From positions 4,937,411-5,001,410 of the forward strand of contig NZ_CP036348.1 of assembly GCF_007753095.1 (NCBI RefSeq): a stretch of DNA of 64,000 nucleotides. Direction: 5' to 3'. The position numbers were made by a program, and so were the translations under genes. This stretch comes from Rosistilla carotiformis (lineage in GTDB: Bacteria; Planctomycetota; Planctomycetia; Pirellulales; Pirellulaceae). Numbering within the stretch: the stretch's first letter is position 1; each line of letters begins with the position of its first letter. The notes below the pieces were generated by a model. That model had not been told where the DNA came from. It ran no database searches and was given only the letters and a program-made list of their open reading frames with translations. Positions 43,035 through 50,200 of the stretch are shown piece by piece.

Positions 43035-43754
43035 ATGACACAATCCTTAGACAACGCACAGATCGAAGCCTTGGTTCGCCGCGCCGTTCGCGCGATCGTC
43101 AACAACGATTTGTCTTCGGCCGCTCAACCTCCGGGTTGGGTCGATGGCAAACCGAACCTCCGCGTTAGCATCTCCGCACGGCACGTCCATCTGTCGGATG
43201 AACACGTCGAAACGCTGTTTGGTCCCGGCGCAACGCTGACGCCAATGAAAGGCTTGTACCAAGACGGCTTCTTCGCCGCCGAACAGACAGTAATGATCGT
43301 CGGTCCGAAGAAACGGATGCTGCCAAGCGTCCGCGTTCTGGGCCCCACGCGTCCGTTCAGCCAAGTCGAACTGGCGTTCACCGATTCGATCTCGCTGGGG
43401 CTGGACATTCCGATCCGCCACAGCGGCGACATCGACGGGACTCCCGGCTGCGTAATGGTCGGTCCCGCCGGCACGATCCAGCTGGACAAAGGCGTGATCC
43501 GCGCAGCCCGCCACGTCCATATGAATCAAAGCGACGCCCAGTTCTACGGCGTCAAAAAGGGTGACTTCATGGATCTGAAGATCACCAGCCCACAGTGCAC
43601 GATCACGATGAGCGACGTGTTGGTTCGCGCCGATGAGACCAGCAAGCTGGAAGTTCACATCGACACCGATGAAGGAAACGCTTGCAATCTCGACAGCGCC
43701 ACCAAGATCGAATTGATCCCCAGCGGCGGCGGATGCGGCTGCAAGGCTCACTAA
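43035..43754 (+). CDS. pduL: Microcompartment phosphotransacylase PduL
   Basis: Converts acyl-CoA plus phosphate to acyl phosphate plus CoA inside the compartment, recycling CoA for the aldehyde dehydrogenase. 239 residues from the ATG at 43035; an open extension to 42915 overlaps the regulator gene end and is not protein-like. An N-terminal amphipathic helix (MTQSLDNAQIEALVRRAVRA) resembles an encapsulation peptide. Two PduL half-domains follow with zinc-ligand motifs ISARHVHLS (His50, His52) and RAARHVHMN (His160, His162). The C-terminal GGGCGCKAH is short and Cys-rich. Substrate is probably lactoyl-CoA or propionyl-CoA type, by context. Confidence 0.93.
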   Translation: MTQSLDNAQIEALVRRAVRAIVNNDLSSAAQPPGWVDGKPNLRVSISARHVHLSDEHVETLFGPGATLTPMKGLYQDGFFAAEQTVMIVGPKKRMLPSVRVLGPTRPFSQVELAFTDSISLGLDIPIRHSGDIDGTPGCVMVGPAGTIQLDKGVIRAARHVHMNQSDAQFYGVKKGDFMDLKITSPQCTITMSDVLVRADETSKLEVHIDTDEGNACNLDSATKIELIPSGGGCGCKAH

Positions 43755-43796
43755 ATCCTGCTGAGGTTCGACGTCCAACGCCGCACCAACAACACC

Positions 43797-43829
43797 CGAT
43801 TTCAAATTTCGAATTTTCGATTTCAAATT
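43797..43829 (+). promoter_or_regulatory. AT-rich repeat between pduL and the first shell gene
   Basis: Two direct copies of CGATTTCAAATT (43797-43808 and 43818-43829) flank AAT/TTC-rich DNA, followed by a CCCTCC repeat. It stands out from the GC-rich operon and lies just before the major shell gene, so it may be an mRNA processing site or internal promoter that raises shell-protein output. This is position-based inference. Confidence 0.35.
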
Positions 43830-43856
43830 CCCTCCCTCCCTCCAGAGACCAATTAG

Positions 43857-44141
43857 ATGGCAAAGATTAACGAAGCGCTCGGTATGATCGAGACGAAGGG
43901 TTTTATCACCATGATGGAAGCGACCGACGCGATGTTGAAATCCGCCAACGTCACTTTCCTCGGTTGGGACAAAGTCGGCAGCGGCTTGGTTACCGCGTTT
44001 GTCACCGGCGATGTTGCCGCAGTGAAAGCCGCAACCGATGCGGGTGCCGCAGCGGGTGGTCGCGTGGGTGAAGTGGTTGCCGTTCAGGTGATCCCACGTC
44101 CACACGACGACTTGGGCAAGATCCTCAAGGTGGGTGGCTGA
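43857..44141 (+). CDS. BMC-H hexameric shell protein
   Basis: 94 residues, a single canonical BMC (PF00936-type) domain: [27 protein letters not shown] at the start, [28 protein letters not shown] in the middle, and [13 protein letters not shown] at the end. Hexamers of such proteins tile the facets of the polyhedral shell, and the central pore passes small metabolites. It lacks any extension, so it is presumably the bulk shell component. AGAGA lies upstream as a modest ribosome-binding site. Confidence 0.95.
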   Translation: MAKINEALGMIETKGFITMMEATDAMLKSANVTFLGWDKVGSGLVTAFVTGDVAAVKAATDAGAAAGGRVGEVVAVQVIPRPHDDLGKILKVGG

Positions 44142-44231
44142 GCCGTTCGATTGGGCGATCTCGCCTGACGAGCGTTGCGTCGACCGCTACGGTCTTCCGC
44201 ACAACTACGCTAACCACCGGACACGCTTCCC

Positions 44232-44678
44232 ATGGCAAAAAAGAAAACGACTTCGACTCGCACTCCCGCGACCGAATCCACACCGACTGGCGGCACTCCT
44301 GCCAAGGAGCCCGCTCGACGGACGACGGCTGCAACGACAAGAACAGCCGTAACCAAAACTGCATCCGCAACCGCTCCTTCACAAAAAACTTTCTTGGATA
44401 ATAAGATGAATCAAGCACTTGGCCTTGTTGAAACAAAGGGTTTGTTGGCCCTGATCGAAGCTACCGACGCGATGGCCAAAGCGGCAAACGTCGAAATCAC
44501 CAAACGCATCGACATCGGTGGTGCGTTCTGCACGACCGTCGTCACCGGCGATGTCGGCAGCGTTCGCGCAGCCGTCGAAGCGGGTGCTGCCGCGGCAGCT
44601 CAAGTCGGCGAATTGGTCGGCAGCCACGTGATCGCTCGTCCCAGCGAAGGCTTGGTCGAAGCGTTCATCAACAAGTAG
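44232..44678 (+). CDS. BMC-H shell protein with 58-residue basic N-terminal extension
   Basis: 148 residues as a full frame. The C-terminal 90 form a standard BMC domain (QALGLVETKGLLALIEATDAMAKAANV, IGGAFCTTVVTGDVGSVRAAVEAGAAAAAQ, VIARPSEGLVEAF). The first 58 residues are rich in Lys, Arg, Thr, Ala and Pro (repeated T-x-T/A-K motifs), predicted disordered and resembling histone H1-like tails. An internal ATG at 44406 would produce just the BMC domain, so one or both forms could be made; neither start has a strong ribosome-binding site. The extension might face the lumen and interact with nucleic acid or acidic cargo, which is inference. Confidence 0.88.
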   Translation: MAKKKTTSTRTPATESTPTGGTPAKEPARRTTAATTRTAVTKTASATAPSQKTFLDNKMNQALGLVETKGLLALIEATDAMAKAANVEITKRIDIGGAFCTTVVTGDVGSVRAAVEAGAAAAAQVGELVGSHVIARPSEGLVEAFINK

Positions 44679-44762
44679 TCGACCGGCGATCGCTGCCGCG
44701 ACCCGATGACTCCCACCCGTTCCTAACAACCAGTACCCACGACCACGGACGACCCTGTTGCC

Positions 44763-45944
44763 ATGAAGGTTTTAGTCGCAAATCTCGGATCTACGAGTTT
44801 CAAGTATCAGTTGATCGAAATGTCCGATGAAACCACGCTCGCTCGCGGCGCGGTCGATCGGATCGGTTCGCCCGAATCGTCCTGCACGGTCGAAATCGGC
44901 GACTGGAAAGATCAACGCACGATGTCGGTTCCGCATCACGGAGTCGCTGTCGAAGCGTGCTTGGCACAGTTGACCGATCCGCAACACGGCTGCATCAAAT
45001 CGGCCGATGAAGTGGATGCGATTGGGTTCAAAGCGGTACATGGTGGACGGTTCAGCGGCGTCTATCGGATCGACGAAGAAGTATTGGCAGCGATGGAAGA
45101 GATGCGGGACGTCGCTCCGGCGCACAACCCGCCTTACGTTGCCGCCATGCGACAACTGGCTTCGTCCGGCGGAAACATTCCGTTGATCGCGGCCTTTGAA
45201 ACCGATTTCCACCAAACGACTCCCGACGCCCAGCGTTATTACGCGATCCCAAAACAATGGTCGGATGATTTCCACATCCGTCGCTTTGGGTTCCACGGCA
45301 ACAGTCATCGATACATCGCCATGCGAACGGCGGAATTGATTCCTGGTGCCAGCCGCGTGATCTCGTGTCACTTGGGTGGCAGTAGCAGTTTGTGTGCAAT
45401 CCGCGATGGCAAGAGCATCGGGACCACGATGGGCATGAGCCCGCAGACCGGTTTACCGCAGAACAACCGCGTCGGCGATTTCGACCCATTTGCGATCCCC
45501 TTGATCATGGAAAAGACCGGGCTGTCGCTGACCGAAGTCCTGAACAAGCTGGCCAACGAAGGCGGCCTGTTGGGATTGAGCGGCAAGAGTGGCGATATGC
45601 GTGATCTGGAAGCGGGTGCCGCCGAAGGAGATGCCGATTGCCAATTGGCGTTGGATGTTTACGTTTCGGAAGTTCGCCGCATGATGGGCGGGCTGTTGGT
45701 TCTGTTAGGCGGAGCCGACGCGATCGTCTTCACCGGCGGAATTGGAGAGAAGGGAGCGGAGATCCGCGCCAAAGTTTGTGAAGGTTTGGAAGACCTGGGG
45801 ATTGCCATCGACCGCGTCAAAAACGGCGTCGCCGAAGGTGAAATGGCAGTCCACAGCGAAACCAGCCGCACGCAGATCTGGAGAATCCCAACCAACGAAG
45901 AACTGGTGGTCGCTCGCAAGTGTGTCGAATTGCTAGGCAAATAA
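44763..45944 (+). CDS. ackA: Acetate/propionate kinase family enzyme of the microcompartment
   Basis: 393 residues, the normal AckA length. It makes ATP from acyl phosphate. Conserved landmarks: VLVANLGSTSFKYQLIE (phosphate-1 type loop, where canonical AckA has N-C/A-G-S-S-S-L-K), AVHGGRF, RFGFHGNSHRYIA (canonical G-T-S-H), VISCHLGGSSSLCAIRDG and GADAIVFTGGIGEKG. The segment MGMSPQTGLPQNNRVGDFD departs from the canonical L-E-G-L-M-M-G-T-R form, so substrate preference may differ (lactoyl or propionyl phosphate). No encapsulation helix is visible, so it may work outside the shell. Lies between shell genes in the operon. Confidence 0.88.
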   Translation: MKVLVANLGSTSFKYQLIEMSDETTLARGAVDRIGSPESSCTVEIGDWKDQRTMSVPHHGVAVEACLAQLTDPQHGCIKSADEVDAIGFKAVHGGRFSGVYRIDEEVLAAMEEMRDVAPAHNPPYVAAMRQLASSGGNIPLIAAFETDFHQTTPDAQRYYAIPKQWSDDFHIRRFGFHGNSHRYIAMRTAELIPGASRVISCHLGGSSSLCAIRDGKSIGTTMGMSPQTGLPQNNRVGDFDPFAIPLIMEKTGLSLTEVLNKLANEGGLLGLSGKSGDMRDLEAGAAEGDADCQLALDVYVSEVRRMMGGLLVLLGGADAIVFTGGIGEKGAEIRAKVCEGLEDLGIAIDRVKNGVAEGEMAVHSETSRTQIWRIPTNEELVVARKCVELLGK

Positions 45945-46047
45945 GCAACCGCAATCGACGCAGCGAACATCGGACAAGAATTAAACGAACGATCCCGGCA
46001 CAACGCAAAACACAGGCACCTGCCTGTGACCCGAACGAAGTTTACCC

Positions 46048-46359
46048 ATGTTTATCGCACGAGTTACCGGTTCCGTCGTCAGCACGCAGAAGGTCGCTTC
46101 GATGACCGGACACAAGCTGTTGATCGTCGAACCCTATCGATTGGAACCCGACCAGCGGAAGTCGTTGACGACCACCGGACGGACCTTCATCGCCTGCGAT
46201 ACCTTGGGGGCGGGTGAAGGGGATTACGTGCTGATTGTCCAAGGCAGCAGCGCTCGATTGACTCCCGAAACGAAACACTTGCCGATCGATTGCGTGATCA
46301 TCGGCATCGTCGATTCGGTCCACATTGAAAAGCAAAACGTCTACAAGCGAGACGAATAG
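46048..46359 (+). CDS. BMC-P pentameric vertex protein (EutN/CcmL type), copy 1
   Basis: 103 residues. The EutN/CcmL beta-barrel pattern is clear: MFIARVTGSVVSTQKVASMTGHKLLIVEPYRL, then FIACDTLGAGEGDYVLIVQGSSAR and a terminal IIGIVDSVHI strand. Pentamers cap the twelve vertices of the shell. One of three BMC-P genes in this operon. It follows the kinase gene by 103 bp and precedes the aldehyde dehydrogenase gene. The short charged tail after VHIEKQNVYKRDE is longer than in the other two copies. Confidence 0.94.
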   Translation: MFIARVTGSVVSTQKVASMTGHKLLIVEPYRLEPDQRKSLTTTGRTFIACDTLGAGEGDYVLIVQGSSARLTPETKHLPIDCVIIGIVDSVHIEKQNVYKRDE

Positions 46360-46467
46360 AAGGTCCCCTTTCGCCCCGCGAATGTGCGCCTCACGACATA
46401 CAACAGGCTTCGTTCTCCCGACGAACGAACCACTTGAAACGACACCCCACAATCCCACGACGCTCTT

Positions 46468-47916
46468 ATGCAATACGACGAAAACCTCATCCGCTCAGTC
46501 GTCTCCCAGGTATTGGCCGAAGTGGGTTCGCCACCGCCGATCCACAATGGCAGCGGCGGCTACAGCGGACGGCACGGCGTTTTTCATGATGCCAACGAAG
46601 CGGTCGCCGCGGCGCAAGAAGCGTTCCTGCAGCTGACCGAACGGACCATCGAAGAGCGCGGCCGGATCATCGACCACATCCGCCGGATCTCGATCGACCA
46701 GAGTGAAGAGCTGGGAACGATGGAGATGAACGAGACCAAGATCGGTCGCCTGGAACACAAGATCGCCAAGCTGTTGACCTTGGGCCAACGCGCTCCCGGG
46801 ATCGAGATGATCAAGACCGAAGCCTTCAGCGGCGACAAAGGTCTGGCGATCATCGAACGCGCTCCCTTTGGTGTGATCGGTGCGATCACTCCCGTCACCC
46901 ACTCGCTGCCTACGATCACCGGCAACGCGGTCAGCATGATCGCTGGCGGAAACACGGTTGTCGTCAACCCACACCCCAGCGGAAAGCGAGTTGCTGCCGA
47001 GGGCGTACGCCGATTCAACGAAGCGATCTACAACGACCTGGGGATCGACAATCTGATCTGCGTGATCGCCGAACCGACCCTCGAAACCGCTGACGCGATC
47101 TTCTCGCATCGCGATGTCCGACTGATCTGCGTCACCGGCGGACCCGCTGTCGCTCGCGCGGCCTTGAAAAGCGGCAAGCGAGCCGTTGTCGCGGGCCCTG
47201 GAAATCCTCCCGTCGTCGTCGACGAGACCGCCGATCTGGATCGCGCCGCTCGCTGCATCATCGAAGGTGGAGCGTTCGACAACAATCTGTTGTGCATCGC
47301 CGAAAAGCAAGTCTTTGTCGTCGAACAGGTCTTCGACGCGATGATGTCCGCCATGGAACGCGCCGGCGCGGCGCGACTGAATTCGAGCGAGATCGATCGA
47401 CTGACCTCGCAAGCGATCGCAGTCGTTGGCGAAGGCGAACACCGACACCAAGTTGCCGCGAAGGACTTCATCGGCAAAGACGCTGCCGTCTTGTGTGCCG
47501 CGGCGGGCAAGAACGTTGCCGCCGACGTCGAACTGGCGTTTGGCGAGACCGATTATTCGCATCCGTTTGTTGGCGTCGAACAGATGATGCCATTCATCCC
47601 CTTTGTCCGCGCTCGCGATGTCGACCACGCGATTGCGATGGCCAAGGAGAGCGAACACGGCTTCCGTCACACCAGCATGATCCACAGCCGCGACGTGCGG
47701 AACATGACCAAGATGGGCCGCGCGATGGACACCACGCTGTATGTGAAGAATGGTGCCAGCATGGCCGGATTGGGACTTGGCGGCGAAGGCTACTTGAGCT
47801 TCTCGATCGCGGGACCGACCGGCGAAGGGGTGACCACGCCGCAAACGTTCACTCGCGAACGCCGCTGCAGCATCATCGAAAACCTGTACGTCGTCGGCAG
47901 CCCGAAAAACGTCTAA
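46468..47916 (+). CDS. CoA-acylating aldehyde dehydrogenase (PduP/EutE type)
   Basis: 482 residues. Oxidises an aldehyde to acyl-CoA with NAD+ inside the compartment. An N-terminal amphipathic helix (MQYDENLIRSVVSQVLAEVG) matches an encapsulation peptide and is joined by a Gly/Ser-rich linker to the dehydrogenase domain. Catalytic Cys276 lies in GAFDNNLLCIAEKQ, with cofactor-binding VIGAITPVTHSLPT and VTGGPAVARAALKSG. Size and motifs fit the EutE/PduP subfamily rather than hydrolytic dehydrogenases. In planctomycete BMCs the substrate is taken to be lactaldehyde formed by the aldolase; that is inference from context. Confidence 0.93.
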   Translation: MQYDENLIRSVVSQVLAEVGSPPPIHNGSGGYSGRHGVFHDANEAVAAAQEAFLQLTERTIEERGRIIDHIRRISIDQSEELGTMEMNETKIGRLEHKIAKLLTLGQRAPGIEMIKTEAFSGDKGLAIIERAPFGVIGAITPVTHSLPTITGNAVSMIAGGNTVVVNPHPSGKRVAAEGVRRFNEAIYNDLGIDNLICVIAEPTLETADAIFSHRDVRLICVTGGPAVARAALKSGKRAVVAGPGNPPVVVDETADLDRAARCIIEGGAFDNNLLCIAEKQVFVVEQVFDAMMSAMERAGAARLNSSEIDRLTSQAIAVVGEGEHRHQVAAKDFIGKDAAVLCAAAGKNVAADVELAFGETDYSHPFVGVEQMMPFIPFVRARDVDHAIAMAKESEHGFRHTSMIHSRDVRNMTKMGRAMDTTLYVKNGASMAGLGLGGEGYLSFSIAGPTGEGVTTPQTFTRERRCSIIENLYVVGSPKNV

Positions 47917-47972
47917 GCGACGGCTGCGATATTGAATCCGATTGAAATCGAAAACACTCCAAAGCTCGTCCA

Positions 47973-48236
47973 TTGCAAACCGCCAAAGTCCTCGGAACGA
48001 CACGCGCCACGATCAAGCACGCCAGCTTTGTCGGGCAGAAGCTGTTGATCGTTCAACCGTTGATGGCGGACGGTTCGGCGGATGGCCCGCCGTTGCTGAC
48101 CTTGGATGGCTGGGGTGCCAGTCGTGGCGATACCGTCCTGCTGACTAGCGATTCCAGTTGCATGGAAGACCTGATCGGCAAAGACAAAAACACGCCCGCC
48201 CGCTGGACCACGATGGGCATCATCGACCAACGATAG
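47973..48236 (+). CDS. BMC-P pentameric vertex protein, copy 2
   Basis: 87 residues from a TTG start (no in-frame ATG is available and the barrel begins at once): QTAKVLGTTRATIKHASFVGQKLLIVQPL, then LTLDGWGASRGDTVLLTSD and WTTMGIIDQR. The length is typical of EutN. The three BMC-P copies differ clearly in loop sequences, so they probably occupy or modify different vertices rather than being recent duplicates. It is 24 bp before the unknown cargo gene. Confidence 0.93.
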   Translation: MQTAKVLGTTRATIKHASFVGQKLLIVQPLMADGSADGPPLLTLDGWGASRGDTVLLTSDSSCMEDLIGKDKNTPARWTTMGIIDQR

Positions 48237-48260
48237 TTCGAAAGAAGACAACAACTCAAC

Positions 48261-48866
48261 ATGACCTCAACGCCACTCGACCTGGAAGCCATCGTTCGCC
48301 GCATTGTCGGCGAAGTGGTCGCCGGTGCCGTGGCGCCAAAGTCGCAACCGGTCGCCAGCGCCAACACGCGGCTGTGCCTGATCGATCGCCCCGTGATCGC
48401 TTTGACCGACGTGGAGAAACGGCTCGACGGAATGTCCGAAATCGCCGTCGCTCCGCGTGCCGTGATCACTCCGGCGGTCAAAGATCTGCTGCGAGCGCAG
48501 TCGATCGCGATCGTCCGCGAAGAAAAACAGAACACGATGCGAACTCCAGTCGCTGCCCCGGCGGCGCTGCTGGTCGCCGACGTCGATTGCTCCAACCGCT
48601 GTGCCGCGTTTGCCAAGCAATTGGGCATTCGAACGCGCCGCGGAGTGCAGATCGTTGTCGCCGAAGAAGCTCGAATTGTCCTGGCCGACCTGCCGCAACG
48701 CGTGGTCTGCGATCTATGTCGCAGCGGCGCCGAAGCGGTTCAAGTCGGATCGCTCAGCGAAGTCCAAGCGGTCGCCGCTGCGATGCAGCCCGATGTTTGG
48801 GTGCTGGACATGACGCGACTGAACGTGATCGCGGCGACAAACCTCGCCACGCGACTAACAAAATAG
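48261..48866 (+). CDS. Unknown 201-residue microcompartment cargo candidate with N-terminal targeting helix
   Basis: Residues 1-22 (TSTPLDLEAIVRRIVGEVV) form an amphipathic helix like the encapsulation peptides of PduL and the aldehyde dehydrogenase, then a short linker leads into the main body. The rest alternates alpha and beta: ITPAVKDLLRAQSIAIV, ALLVADVDCSNRCAAFAKQLGI, IVVAEEARIVLADLP, VCDLCRSGAEAVQVGSLSEVQAVAAAM and DVWVLDMTRLNVIAATNLATRL. That suggests a Rossmann-like or RpiB-like fold. I recognise no enzyme family. Position inside the operon between two BMC-P genes, with only 22-24 bp spacing, makes it a core component. Cys residues at C-x3-C (DCSNRC) could bind a metal or cofactor. 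Confidence 0.82.
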   Translation: MTSTPLDLEAIVRRIVGEVVAGAVAPKSQPVASANTRLCLIDRPVIALTDVEKRLDGMSEIAVAPRAVITPAVKDLLRAQSIAIVREEKQNTMRTPVAAPAALLVADVDCSNRCAAFAKQLGIRTRRGVQIVVAEEARIVLADLPQRVVCDLCRSGAEAVQVGSLSEVQAVAAAMQPDVWVLDMTRLNVIAATNLATRLTK

Positions 48867-48888
48867 AAACCCCGTCCACGGAAGACCG

Positions 48889-49173
48889 ATGCGAATCGCC
48901 AAAGTGATTGGAAGCGTAACGCTCAGCCGATGCCATCCGGCCATGGCCGGTTCGCGGCTGCGATGCGTGTTGCCAGTCGACGACATCGCGCAGATCGCCA
49001 GCGACGACTTCAGCGGCTCCGAACTGTTGGTGACCTGGGACGAATTGGGAGCGGGCAATGGCGATCTGATCGCTTTGGCCGAGGGCCCCGAAGCGGCTCA
49101 ACCCTTCCAACCGCAAATCAAATGCATCGACGCTTACAACGCGGCGATCCTAGACCATATCGACCTCCAATAG
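48889..49173 (+). CDS. BMC-P pentameric vertex protein, copy 3
   Basis: 94 residues. The EutN/CcmL pattern is MRIAKVIGSVTLSRCHPAMAGSRLRCVLP-type first strands, then LLVTWDELGAGNGDLIALAEG and a final YNAAILDHIDL strand. It is the most divergent of the three copies: the expected K-L-L-I-V strand reads SRLRCVLP. It is 22 bp after the unknown cargo gene and 52 bp before the aldolase start. It probably caps vertices together with the other two. Confidence 0.92.
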   Translation: MRIAKVIGSVTLSRCHPAMAGSRLRCVLPVDDIAQIASDDFSGSELLVTWDELGAGNGDLIALAEGPEAAQPFQPQIKCIDAYNAAILDHIDLQ

Positions 49174-49225
49174 CGTGACTTCTCCGAAGCCAAGCACTCA
49201 CACCCTGCAACCTTCAAAGACCAGC

Positions 49226-50098
49226 ATGCAAAACATCCACAAAATCAAACAAGACATCTGCGAAATTGGAAAGCGGATTTACGCCAAGGGTTTCGCCGCT
49301 GCAAACGACGGGAACATCACCGTCCGCGTTAGCGAAAACGAAGTCCTGTGCACGCCGACCATGCACTGCAAGGGTTATTTGAAGCCTGAAGACATCAGCG
49401 TTGTCGACATGACCGGCAAGCAGTTGAGCGGCAACAAGAAGCGCAGCAGCGAAGCGCTGTTGCACTTGGAAATCTACAAGCAACGCCCCGAACTGAAGAG
49501 CGTGGTGCATTGCCATCCGCCACACGCCACCGCGTTTGCCGTCGCTCGCGAACCGATCCCACAATGCGTGCTGCCCGAAGTCGAAGTCTTCTTGGGCGAC
49601 GTGCCGATCACCAAATACGAGACTCCCGGCGGACAAGCGTTTGCCGATACCGTGATCCCGTACATCCACAAGAGTAACGTGATCATCCTGGCCAACCACG
49701 GCACCGTCAGCTTCGGCGAAAACGTCGAACGGGCTTACTGGTGGACCGAGATCTTGGACGCCTACTGCCGCATCCTGCTGCTGTCGCGTCAGCTGGGACA
49801 CGTGCAATACCTCAGCGGCGACAAGTCGCGTGAACTGTTGGAACTGAAGGACAAATGGGGGTTCACCGATCCGCGTTTGACCAAGGAGTTCGAAAACTGT
49901 GACATCTGTGCCAACGATGTCTTCCGCGACAGCTGGGAAGCGAACGGCGTATCGCGTCGCGCCTTCGACGCCCCACCCGCAGCCGGCAGCATGTCCGGTG
50001 GAGCAGCCCCTGCGGCAGCCGCTGGCAAGAACGTCGACGAAGAACAATTGGTGAAGCTGATCACCGCCGAAGTCATGCGTCAGATGGGCAAAGCCTAA
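49226..50098 (+). CDS. Class II (zinc) fuculose-/rhamnulose-phosphate-type aldolase with C-terminal targeting helix
   Basis: 290 residues from the ATG at 49226; a GTG at 49175 would extend it by 17 residues without clear merit. Cleaves a 6-deoxy-ketose-1-phosphate to DHAP plus lactaldehyde. Catalytic and zinc residues align with FucA at a constant +3 offset: Glu76 (SSEALLH), His95 and His97 (VVHCHPPHA), His158 (LANHGT). After the aldolase domain a Gly/Ala/Pro linker leads to a C-terminal amphipathic helix (DEEQLVKLITAEVMRQMG) that should act as an encapsulation peptide. So the aldolase is cargo, and toxic lactaldehyde is made inside the shell. Confidence 0.92.
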   Translation: MQNIHKIKQDICEIGKRIYAKGFAAANDGNITVRVSENEVLCTPTMHCKGYLKPEDISVVDMTGKQLSGNKKRSSEALLHLEIYKQRPELKSVVHCHPPHATAFAVAREPIPQCVLPEVEVFLGDVPITKYETPGGQAFADTVIPYIHKSNVIILANHGTVSFGENVERAYWWTEILDAYCRILLLSRQLGHVQYLSGDKSRELLELKDKWGFTDPRLTKEFENCDICANDVFRDSWEANGVSRRAFDAPPAAGSMSGGAAPAAAAGKNVDEEQLVKLITAEVMRQMGKA

Positions 50099-50200
50099 TC
50101 GCGACGCAGCGACGAACCGAGACACTTAACACGACAAGAACGACACAACAGAAACTCCAACGGACGCACGATTTGCGTCCCGCAGAACGGTGAAAGAATT

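Noticed and set aside
46495-48003. 502-residue minus-strand open frame opposite the aldehyde dehydrogenase gene
   Set aside because: It is the antisense shadow of a clear dehydrogenase gene; the translation is Asp/Arg/His-rich with no domain features.
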